From Tomocerus qinae (lineage: Eukaryota; Arthropoda; Collembola; Entomobryomorpha; Tomoceridae), in the NCBI GenBank assembly GCA_020055645.1, contig CM034548.1, positions 21,514,001 through 21,578,000 on the forward strand: DNA of 64,000 nucleotides, given 5' to 3'. Positions 1 to 9,099 of the stretch are shown here, piece after piece (the stretch's first letter is position 1; every line of letters begins with the position of its first letter). The position numbers and the translations under genes are program-made. Under the pieces are notes generated by a model. That model was not told where the DNA came from. It saw nothing but the letters and a program-made list of their open reading frames with translations, and searched no databases.

Positions 1-260
1 TAGAAGTTTTCAAGTGCTACATAATAAGCCACATTACAATCATTACGAAACGTCCCCTTTCGCTAATCATTTCCATTCAATCACGACTCACCACCATTCA
101 ACCTTCTTATATTAATTTCAATTATTGTTTTGATGATATAATAATATGAGACGACTCATTTCGGTTGTTTAGAGGAATTGAGCTGTTGAGCTTGCGCATT
201 TTGCCTTTTTGCTTCAAAGGTACATGAATATATATTACGTGTGCAGTTGATGGGAGGAGG

Positions 261-564
261 AGGTACTCAAAAGTGTTGCAGGCAGCACTTGCGTTACACA
301 TGGGGGAGTGGATTTTGCGTTACGCAATATATGCAGGTTCTCTATAGGCTTTCCTACCAGACATAGATATATACAGCAGGGACACAATTAACTGAGACTA
401 GAAACCAGTCCTACCCCTCCCTTTTAACATGAAAAGTCAGGCTAAAATTTGAGGTGTAGGAGGGTTTCTAGTCTCAGTTAATTGTGTCCCTGCAATAGAT
501 AGATAGGTAAGTTTTTTCTTTCTGTGTTTATTATATAGAGAAGAGATTACTATACATAATAAAT
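261..564 (+). repeat. Dispersed repeat, copy A (split by a hairpin element)
   Basis: Positions 261-359 match 2431-2529 almost base for base; both begin AGGTACTCAAAAGTGTTGCA and share GCACTTGCGTTAC. After an inserted hairpin element (377-492) the similarity resumes more weakly, through AGATAGGTAAG and TATATAGAGA, to about 564. Short, non-coding and present at least twice, it could be SINE-like or a MITE. No RNA polymerase III A or B box was confirmed. Confidence 0.6.
377..492. mobile_element. Hairpin MITE-like element inside dispersed repeat A
   Basis: The left end CAGGGACACAATTAACTGAG is matched in inverted orientation by the right end CTCAGTTAATTGTGTCCCTG. Arms of about 40 bp enclose a short AT-rich loop. 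CAGGG ends occur in several DNA transposon groups, hAT among them, but I see no clean 8-bp target duplication. It has no coding capacity. Copy B of the host repeat lacks it and so serves as the empty site. Confidence 0.65.
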
Positions 565-608
565 TACTTACTCCTCTATTTCGTAAGTTTGTGGCAATGT
601 ACATGCTA

Positions 609-718
609 CACAGTAACAAACCATTATGTTATTATGTCCGCGACAATGTAACAAACCATTGTATCAGGAGATAGGTTTGTTACATTGTCGCGGCCATGAT
701 AATGGTTGGTTACTTTGT
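609..718. mobile_element. 110-bp hairpin element
   Basis: A perfect 20-bp inverted repeat, CCGCGACAATGTAACAAACC at 638-657 and its complement at 674-693, is flanked by an imperfect outward extension (AGTAAC and AACCATTAT on the left, ATAATGGTTGGTTACT on the right). The fold-back spans about 609-718. It is non-coding and probably a MITE remnant. The fold could also act at the RNA level, but no transcript is implied. Confidence 0.55.
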
Positions 719-794
719 AGCCAAAGAGCTTCTAATAATACACAGGGAATAGAGCAAAAGTGGAGAATATTTTTTTTATAACATTGATGAATAG

Positions 795-897
795 CTCCGC
801 CGTAAAACGGCGCGAAAATTTACCGATACCTACTAATACATCCGACAACTTCCGTCGTAAAACGGCGCGAAATTTTTACCATACCTACTGATGCATA
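795..897 (+). repeat. Tandem duplication of a palindromic unit
   Basis: Two adjacent units of about 50 bp share GTAAAACGGCGCGAAA and TACCTACT. In the first, the shared core forms a small palindrome, CGCCGT-AAA-ACGGCG; the second carries one mismatch (CGTCGT). No open reading frame is involved. Confidence 0.5.
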
Positions 898-1443
898 ATC
901 GAAGACAATAGGGATTAATTTTTGTACCATTGAAAGGCATTACGGTTTTGCCTCTACTTTACAACCTGCAGATTGCTAACTCTCTGTTTGTAGCAGCCTA
1001 GAGAATTAATTCACGTTCTACCGCCGACTGACGTTACTGCTAATGAACGAGAATAAAACGAGAATAACGACAGGCTCTGGCCATATATTTCTACTTCAAG
1101 CTATACATATAATAATAATAATAATATGTAGTAAATAGAAATACAATGTTAAAAGAGTTGAGAGAACACCTCCTCCGTGGAGTTTGGTGTTGTCCCTACT
1201 CTTTTACAAAGGGACCATGTGACCATCGCACTTACACTAAACAGCAAACAATAATTTAGGCCGTCAGCATCAGTGAGTGTTGATTCAAAAAGTTTACACA
1301 GTATGGCGGCGCGCGGTTAATTTTAAGGTAGGAAAACTTATGAAATTCGCAGAGATAAGAAGATACATGCGACTGTAACCAAATCCTTTTTTATTCAGCA
1401 GATTCAGCACTCAATTCAATACGCATTCAGCATTGGTCATCAC

Positions 1444-1846
1444 GATGACGAAAAAGTCAAAAGCTCGAGCGGCGCGTGACAAAAAAAGGAAAAATAGGTA
1501 CTCCCACTTCAGCAGAACTCTCATTTTTTACATTTTTTTGACATTTGATATTTTTGACATCAACATTTGATATTGAAACCTGAAATATTTTTCTTTTTGC
1601 AGAATCCGCAAGGAAGAACTGAAGCTTGAGGAAGAACTGAAGCTTGAGGAAGAAATGAACGAACTGGCTTTCTACTTCTACGTAGCTGTTGTGTTTTTCA
1701 GCTTCTCATCAGTTCTCTTTGTGGTAACTATAATATTTTCCTATTATTTTAAAACCATATTTCAATGCTCTGTATTGACATTAGAATCTTCAATTTTATT
1801 AACTGTTGAAATGTTGTCAATTTTTTGCTGCCGGAGATTGCATTAG
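1444..1846 (+). CDS. Hypothetical small membrane protein, two exons visible
   Basis: I do not recognise this gene. An ATG at 1444 opens a very basic stretch rich in Lys and Arg and runs to a donor at about 1496 (AATAG/GTACTC). A pyrimidine-rich tract and CAG follow at about 1601, then a second exon in frame. Exon 2 encodes a tandem EELKLE motif from an 18-bp DNA repeat, then a hydrophobic stretch from about 1660 that looks like a membrane helix. If read through it stops at 1844-1846. A donor after TTTGTG (about 1722) is also possible, with a candidate exon at about 2206. Basic tail, short coiled coil and one membrane segment would suit a small anchored protein, but it could equally be a gene fragment. 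Confidence 0.3.
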
Positions 1847-2430
1847 TTTGGTTTTACATTTTATAAACGGTATTCGTCACCTATGGTACGGAAAAAAGTT
1901 TCAATTATGATTTATTTTGCACGAAAAAATAATAGTCTAGCTTCTTTGTAGTAATTGTAGCTTTAAAGCATTTTATTCGAATGTTTAACAAAGATTAAAT
2001 GTTTGTAGTCGAAAAGGTGTGCGTGGCTGTCAGTGTTCTGTAGCTTCTTTTCAATTGCGTTAACAAAAGATTGGGAGGCGGATTGTAAAAGATTAGCGTG
2101 TGGAACCACGTGAGTTTATTTTAGCACAACTGATTGTTTTATTTATTATTTAAATATAATCTAATTTCCACAAAATATAATGTTTAATTATTGTATTTTC
2201 TTAAGGTTGGCAATTCTTTCCATCGTGCTAAATTACTTTGGAGAACCCCTGCACGTTAATACTCAATGGTATGTGCAAAGTTAAACACCCAATGCTAAAT
2301 AAGCTTGGCAGTAAGCCAAATATAATTGAATTGAATGTACCTTCTACTGCCTAGAATGTATGCTGGATGGAAATGTTTTGAGTTTGGACACGGCAAAAGA
2401 AAAAAGCAGACTTTATTATCAGAGAGCAAA

Positions 2431-2622
2431 AGGTACTCAAAAGTGTTGCAGTCAGCACTTGCGTTACGCATGGGGAAGTTGGTTTTGCGTTACGTAGTAT
2501 ATGCAGGTTCCCTAGGTTCTCCCTACCACACGTACAGACATATAAATATTATATATATAGACAGGTAAATTTATGGCTTTATCAAGTCTACGATTATAAT
2601 ATAGAGATTGAATTCATAATGC
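2431..2622 (+). repeat. Dispersed repeat, copy B (uninterrupted)
   Basis: This is the second copy of the repeat at 261-564, in the same orientation and without the inserted hairpin. The 77-codon open frame over it (2335-2568) is incidental to the repeat. Confidence 0.6.
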
Positions 2623-2801
2623 TGCATTTTGGACTCTTAATTTGTGTGTAAAAGTAGGAGGATACTATGAAGGAAGGAGGATTCAGGAAATTACACATGA
2701 AAATCTGAATTATTAAAAATGGCCAATTGTGTATGGTTGATTATTCAATTTTCAATTCTCATCCAATTTACAATATTTCACAAAAAAGACATAACGCAGT
2801 A

Positions 2802-2957
2802 ATTAGAAAATCAAAATTAACTGATTGGTTATACGACGATTTTGGGTTGAAATTAAGCACGAACAAAAAATTGAAGTTGTCATTCAAAAATATGTATCCT
2901 GCAGAAAAGCTGTTGTTATGTTCCCTGCGTCAATTAAAGGAGCTGGGTTATAAATAA
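2802..2957 (+). CDS. Possible orphan terminal exon
   Basis: An acceptor-like ACGCAG precedes about 50 codons that read like ordinary protein: DWLYDDFGLKL, a lysine-rich stretch, then an amphipathic AEKLLLCSLRQLKELGYK ending at a TAA at 2955-2957. I cannot assign a family. It might be the last exon of the small gene at 1444, but the splice phases visible between them do not connect cleanly. It might also be a fragment of a retroelement or pseudogene. Confidence 0.2.
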   Translation: MRKSKLTDWLYDDFGLKLSTNKKLKLSFKNMYPAEKLLLCSLRQLKELGYK

Positions 2958-3291
2958 ACGTCAGCAATACCGTATTTAGAAGTTGATTTCGGAGGGGGGT
3001 AATGACAGCTTACAATTACAACAATAATATGTATTAATAGGTATATGCGCTTATATAAAAACATTTTGGCTTATTTTGTATAAAAGGAGTCAAAAAGAGC
3101 CTAAAAATCACATAAAATAGCGCGAAATATTTTGGTATTTTAAGAAAACATTTTCCTTTTTTTTGGAATTCGGGGGGGGGGGGAGAATTTGTCCCCGATG
3201 CTCCTCTCAATACAGCCCTGAACGTTAGCTAGTAAAGTTGAGCCCCAACATTGGTGTTGTAATTAGACATTTTTCAGATGGGTAAAGGTTT
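2958..3291. other. Non-coding stretch with a 12-G run
   Basis: No gene is visible. A homopolymer of 12 G lies at about 3172-3183 and is likely to vary in length or be miscalled. Confidence 0.5.
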
Positions 3292-4215
3292 ATGGGGCTG
3301 TAGAAAAAGTCATTTTGTCAGTAAAAAGAAGTCATTTTGTCATTAGTCCAAGGAGCGGTAAATAAAGTCTTCGGGCAGTTCCGAAAAAAGTACAAAAGGC
3401 AGTAGAACGAGTAACATTTGCAGTTAGTTAGTTTTGATTTAGTCAAAATGAAATTAAATAATGAGATTAAAACAAATATTATATTGAATGGCAAGTACAA
3501 GTGGCAAATCAAGTCTGTCATAATTATAAGCCTAATTATTATAAGCATTATAACAGTTATAAGAATACACGGTTTCACTAGAGCTTTAGATACCCGGCGG
3601 GGTCTTCCAGTTATCTACTTAACGGCAATGTGAACCTTTTTTGCATGGTGGCAATGCCATGTGTTTACATATATAAATTATTACGAAAATAAGAACATGT
3701 AAATGTTGAATTTATATAGTTGTCAAATTAAAATGAGCTGTCATTTTCCCACATTGTTTTCCCACATTCTCTATCATTTTAGTTTTCGTTTACACTGGAA
3801 CTTTTTGTTGCATTTACAGTCATAATCGACAATAGTCAGTATAGTAGTCAGCAGCATAGTATTATTAGAATGATCGTCTTATCATCTCTGGCAGATAACA
3901 AGCTACCTCTCTATTGAATTGTGGTGTGATAATTTAATATACCATCATGATTTTGTGCTATATACATTACTATATCGCTATAGACATTCATATACTATGC
4001 ATTCACGTCACCGTCACCAATAATCTCATCATGTTCGAATGTTTCATGCCCATTTCAGGAAATAGAATCCATGTCAGTACTACCGCCGTTATTACTCGTT
4101 CTACTGCCTTTCGTACTTTTTTGGTACTGCCCCGAAGACTTTATTTTACCGCTCCTTGGACTAATGACAAAATGACTTCTTTTTACTGACAAAATGACTT
4201 TTTCTACAGCCCCAT
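3292..4215. mobile_element. 0.92-kb element with long terminal inverted repeats
   Basis: Positions 3292-3416 (starting ATGGGGCTGTAGAAAAAG) are repeated in inverted orientation at about 4090-4215 (ending CTTTTTCTACAGCCCCAT). Arms of about 125 bp differ at only a few sites, and each contains AAGTCATTTTGTCA plus its near repeat. The interior of about 670 bp is AT-rich with no transposase-like frame, so this is a non-autonomous fold-back or TIR element. Few differences between the arms suggest recent insertion or gene conversion. The target duplication could not be fixed. Confidence 0.75.
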
Positions 4216-4849
4216 GTACACCATGCCTTTTCAGATGACGAAAGTCAAATTCATTGGCATAATATTTAATTTTTCGAAATCGGAGTGCAATAAATAATAA
4301 AAATTGACTGTTTAAATAATACTTCCGCCATAGATTAAGCTATAACAAGCACGAAAAAACTAAACATCGTTTTTTCAGCTTAAGATGTACAGAGGATAGG
4401 ATAGTAACCATATAGTAAATGGGGTCCAGTAGGTTGTGGTTTCGTAAATATGCAGCAAAGGCCTAAGCTCCTCCTTTCATCTAATGACATATGATAAAGG
4501 TCAGCGCGGAAGCCAATCAAAACATATACGGGGCAAAAAATTTATTACACTGTTCTGTACATCTTATATGAATTTTTCCAAGTGTTGTCTATGAATTCCC
4601 CCTATCGAAATAATTCCCCGATCGGGACACTACACCGATTTTTTTTCTTCAAGAACGAAATAATATAGTCCTTGAAACAATAACTTCCCGGGGAACTATA
4701 CTGATATTTAGGGTATTCATAATTCCAATTTTTATTTTTATAAATTATTTAAACACTAAACGTAATAAGGCATTGAAGGCACTAATCATTATTTTAACGA
4801 GAAGCCATGCACACAGGAATGATTTTGACTAAATTATTTTTAGACTATT
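4216..4849. other. Gene-free stretch downstream of SPPL2
   Basis: AT-rich sequence with no convincing exon. A short palindrome, CCCCGATCGGG, lies at about 4616-4626. The 3' end of SPPL2 transcripts probably falls in the right part of this stretch. Confidence 0.5.
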
Positions 4850-4855
4850 TTTATT
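4850..4855 (-). terminator. Candidate polyadenylation signal for SPPL2
   Basis: AATAAA on the minus strand (TTTATT on plus), about 130 nt past the stop codon of the SPPL2 gene. It is canonical and well placed, but its use is inferred. Confidence 0.4.
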
Positions 4856-4986
4856 TATAACTGAGATTACAAATTAATTAATTCTAAAAGTTAGTTTTCC
4901 TTATCTAACTACAATTATGTTGCTGAAAAATAATAATAATATCATAAATAAAAATCTTTGTTTTTCACAACTGCTTTTATATGACA

Positions 4987-7900
4987 CTAAGCAGCTGAAA
5001 TAACATTTACGGTTCCTTCCCAGATATCCCGGAGTTGTCGTTTAATAATTGCTGCTGTATACAGAGGTATTAAAGTTGCAGGCACAATGTATAATAAGGC
5101 TGGTTGGCCAGTCTGCGAAAGGAACAAAACGATGAAGGCGATGCATAGTCCGACACAGTATCCTGTAAATTTAATACAACACAAATTTTCATTTTTCGCA
5201 GGTAAAGCATTACATTTAATTACTATTTTGTACTAAAATTTAGTGGACATATTTTGAATGTCTTGTAATTAAAATGTCAAACGTCATGATTAATTTTAGT
5301 GTGGCTTTTAGTTCTATATGATATTATTATTACTTAATTTGAAAGTTAGTTTGGATGAAAGTGATCATTTTACAATTTATAAACATGTTAGTATACCAGG
5401 TTTATAAAAAATCATATTACTATAATAAAATATTGTTTGTTTAGGAAATGAACAGACTAATTCTTTTTCTTGATGAAAACAAAACAATTATTTTTACAAA
5501 TTTACAAATTAATCGGAATCTTCTGATCTATTTGTAAAACTTAAAATAAATTTCTAACCTAGTCATTAAATACATGCTCGAAACTTTTCAAATTATTAAT
5601 TGTCTACTCACCAATAAATGTTGTGAGGAAGTACGGTAAATATTTTTCTCCTCGTGATATGTCAAAACTATGCGCAAAGCAAACCAAAAATCCAGGAACT
5701 ATGATATCCCCAAATCCAAGAAGAGAAAATCCATCAGCTGCGCATACTGAAAGTACACCATTCAATGCTGTCTGCATACGAGGGAACTTCAGTAATAAGG
5801 GCAACATTTCAGACGAATTTCCTCCGGTAGCAACTTCAACCATCACACTCTTTCCATCCTTAATAAAAGAGAATTAAAGACATCTTTTAAAATAAATAAT
5901 AATTATAATATTACAGTGAAAAGGAGACATTTTCAGCATTAAGTAACACCAATAGTGAGTGTAATTTGGAATAATTCAGTAAAAATACAGATTGTAATAT
6001 AAAATCATTAAAAGCCTATTAATAAGACAGCACTAAATCCTTGAATGTAAAATCAAAGAAGTATGACGTTGACCTAAGGGCTTAAGCTTAGGCTTAGCTA
6101 AGACATAAAACACCGAGAGGCAAACAACAATCACGTTAATATTTACTAAATTAGTATTGGGGAGTGTAGAAATGATATAAAGACGTACCGATGTAAAGTA
6201 CGGCGTTATGAACACAAAAAATATATCATAGATGAACAGGAGCGATACAAGAGTAGTGCAGACTTTGAGACTTGGCAGACGAAGGATTTGAATAAGGTTT
6301 ATACTGAAAAAAAAGAAAATAATATCCTGATTATACATAATATTAAGCGATAATTACCACTAATAACGTAATAGAAATTCGATAAAACTAACCAAAAACA
6401 AACTCCCAAAATATCCTGCAGTATCCAAATATAGTAATTCTGACGGAGAACAAACCATGTGATAGGAAGAGCAGCGGCTATTAAGGCAATGAATATCTGA
6501 TGAATTGGGATCCCTTTGATTCTAAAAATGTATAGTTGATGCTTGTTACACATTTCATTGAATTTAGCACATAGAGTTAAAAATGTTTTTTTATTTTTAA
6601 ATAAGAGTCCCTATGAAATGTTTTTATACTCATAAGTTTTATCAAATAGACAGTCATCAATAGAAATGTCTGATAACAATTCCATGGGAGAATTCAATAG
6701 TACATAGCACATAATTAGGACAAAATATAATTAATACACATGTACTAGGTATAGTTTACTAAGAACTTGAACATGCAACTCAATTATGTAGTATAAAAAT
6801 AATTGAATCTATTAAAACTTACTTTGGCATAATTTGGTGAACTTTGCAGAGCTTACATAATAGGTTTAAAACGTCAAAAACAGCTCGGCATGAAGCAATG
6901 CAGAATATTCCCATGAAAAGATATACTAAAGTGAAACACAGAAATGAAATAGTTAAATTTTTATTCGTTTGAAAACGTGAATTAAATAAACTGTAAAAAA
7001 ATCATTTACCAAAGATGGAGTAGAAAAAATAGAGTAGCAATAAAGTTGCAGAAATAGAGACAACCAAGACCAACATGACTGCCACTGTTAGATTTGGATA
7101 AGGACTTTGATTTTCATTGGAAGTGGATGATGAGTCGAGCATTTCTTGTTCACTGGGAGTACTACAAACAAAATATTTGTCAAAAATGATGTTAAATTTG
7201 TAATTTTTTTGAATGCAAAATAATATTATATCAAAAATAGAAATTTCCATTACACTGATAAATCCCTATATGGTCCAAAATACGCTCCGAGAAATACACA
7301 GAAACAAGCAGCAAACCAAAGAACCAGCATACTTTTATCAAAAACTTTACCGTCGTCTTCTGCCACAGAATAAAACTTAATTTTTGAGCCATTTGAAATC
7401 CAGTCCTATCAAAGCATAAATCATTATAGAATACACAGCAAAGAAATAATAGTGAAATATTAAAAGTGACTCAAGTGATTAAAAGAAACTCACATTCATC
7501 TGCGAAAACGTTTGACTGGTAATAATAGCTAAAATGTCAAGATTATACGATTCCGCCATTAGATAAGGGTTTAAACTTTTTGATATCATCATCAAAGCAT
7601 TTCCGGAGTTTTCCTACATTTAAAAATGTCAAGAATCCAATATGATAAGAATGTTATTTTTTGTTCAGTCATTGTATATATATTTAACTTACAAGAGTGT
7701 AGTTGATGTAATGTGTAAGATAACAATTTGCTTCTGCTTTCATTATATACAAGGCATTAGGATTTGAAAGGCCAACGTTGCCACTTTCTGTTTCATTATC
7801 ACAGAAGCGAAGTCCAGTTTCGTTGATTACAGAATAGTTTTTCTAAATTTAAAAAAATGATACATACTATGATTTCGAACATTTTTAATTTCCGATTGGC

Positions 7901-8228
7901 CACTATAGTTACGAAAGTCTTACAGCAGAAAAAATTGTGAGGTTGTAAACTTTTGAAGGGTACGTGAAACAGAAATCTTTTTGAGAATTTGAGTCATTAG
8001 TATTTCCATCCCGGTATAATGTCATGACACCATATGAATATACAGTTCGATCCTAAAAATACAAATACAAACATTTTAATTGCGCCTATATTTTAAGTCT
8101 AAAAGAAAATGATGAATTTGTGACTTATTTCAATAATAATAAAATTTTACCTCGGCACGGACTTCCAGACTGCAGATTGATATGGCAAAGAATACTGTCA
8201 GGCACGCTACTATCCCCATTTGAGCCAT
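4987..8228 (-). CDS. SPPL2: Signal peptide peptidase-like 2 (SPPL2) intramembrane aspartyl protease
   Basis: SPPL2 proteins are GxGD proteases that cut type II membrane stubs in endosomes and lysosomes. Eleven exons join in frame: 8151-8228, 7924-8052, 7693-7842, 7494-7613, 7254-7405, 7010-7161, 6823-6925, 6393-6521, 6189-6303, 5612-5858 and 4987-5162 (516 codons; human SPPL2A is about 520). Visible features are a signal peptide (about residues 1-24), a divergent luminal PA-type domain rich in N-glycosylation sequons (about 27-180), membrane segments from about 185, the catalytic YD pair at 363-364, GFGD at 424-427 and PAL at 479-481. A cleavable signal peptide plus luminal domain separates it from SPP and SPPL3. 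All splice sites are GT-AG and introns are about 70-450 bp. The start at 8228 is the first ATG before the hydrophobic signal; a second Met three codons later is possible. Confidence 0.93.
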
Positions 8229-8272
8229 TTCTGATTGTTACAACTTTTGCAAGATGCAACAAGATCTGTATA

Positions 8273-8335
8273 GTAGTAGTAAGTGGTGGTGGTAGTAGTA
8301 GATGTGGTAGTAGTTGTAGTAGTAACAGTAACTAC
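8273..8335. repeat. GTA/GTG trinucleotide microsatellite at the SPPL2 5' end
   Basis: An imperfect run of TAG, GTA and GGT triplets directly upstream of the SPPL2 start codon (minus strand). It probably lies in the 5' UTR or core promoter. Strand composition switches from G-rich to C-rich at its right edge. Confidence 0.6.
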
Positions 8336-8350
8336 TATTCTCAGAACTCA

Positions 8351-9099
8351 CCAAACGTCACCCAAACTACAGATCGATATCCAAAGTGGTCTTGTGACTT
8401 GTCACATCTACTGCAACTGCCAATAAAAGATTTGAAACATTTTGGCAATAAATTAACTTGATAGAGATAGTCGATAATTGCAAATCACATTTTGATCTTT
8501 ATAAGATGACGAAAATATTTGGTTCCATTATATCCGTAAACTTAATTTTGAAATAATACTGATGACTTTAGACTAGAAGCTTAACGTCTAAAGGCACGTC
8601 GAGGGTTGAGTTATTTTAATTTCGAAACTATTCACAAAAATACAGTAAAATACACCGTTAGTGAAGAACAATTAAAATATTAGTTTTAGGATATATATTT
8701 AGGCTGATAACAGTTTTAATACCTACATTACATTTATTGCATTAACTAATTACAATAAAGTAACTTACCCACTTAGAACGAACGATGAGTAATCTATTAT
8801 TAATTACGTAAATATAAAATGTCATTACTTTTAGTACATCATGAATAATTTTTATGTACTTTGTAAACAAGTTTTCTAATTCCTACCTTCTGTTCAATCT
8901 GAATATTTAAACACAACCGCATAAAATACGTTCTGACTTCTATGGATTTTAGTATCTCTTTGTTGCCCATGTCTCCTAAATTCTGTTTCGACGTTTTTGT
9001 TTGAACAATGCTGTCTTCAATCTTCTGAGAAGATCTCCGTATTGTATTGAATTTTAATGAGCAGCATTTATTGCATCTCATCTTCTCATATTGGCTCAT
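8351..9099 (-). CDS. Possible upstream exons of unknown gene (low confidence)
   Basis: On the minus strand an open frame from 9099 (with further Met codons) runs about 70 codons to a donor-like AAG/GTAGGA at about 8886. It contains CNKCC and a polar, lysine-rich stretch. Nearer SPPL2, CAG at about 8419 is followed by an open segment with CSRCDKSQDHFGYRS and then TTTG/GTGAGT at about 8350. Two CxxC pairs hint at a small zinc-binding protein. The phases of the two segments do not match simply, however, so they could be SPPL2 5' UTR exons or chance frames. I recognise no family. Confidence 0.15.

Noticed and set aside
437..619. 60-codon minus-strand frame near the left end
   Set aside because: It runs through the inverted repeat of the hairpin element and is an artefact of it.
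6964..7010. A 19-bp intron between GTAAATG and TTTTTACAG in SPPL2
   Set aside because: Too short to splice. The acceptor at 6926-6927 (CACTTTAG) gives an 84-nt intron, keeps the frame and restores similarity to vertebrate SPPL2.
8120..8461. 113-codon plus-strand frame across the SPPL2 5' end
   Set aside because: It is the complement of SPPL2 exon 1 and the trinucleotide repeat, and encodes a Ser/Gly run from the microsatellite.
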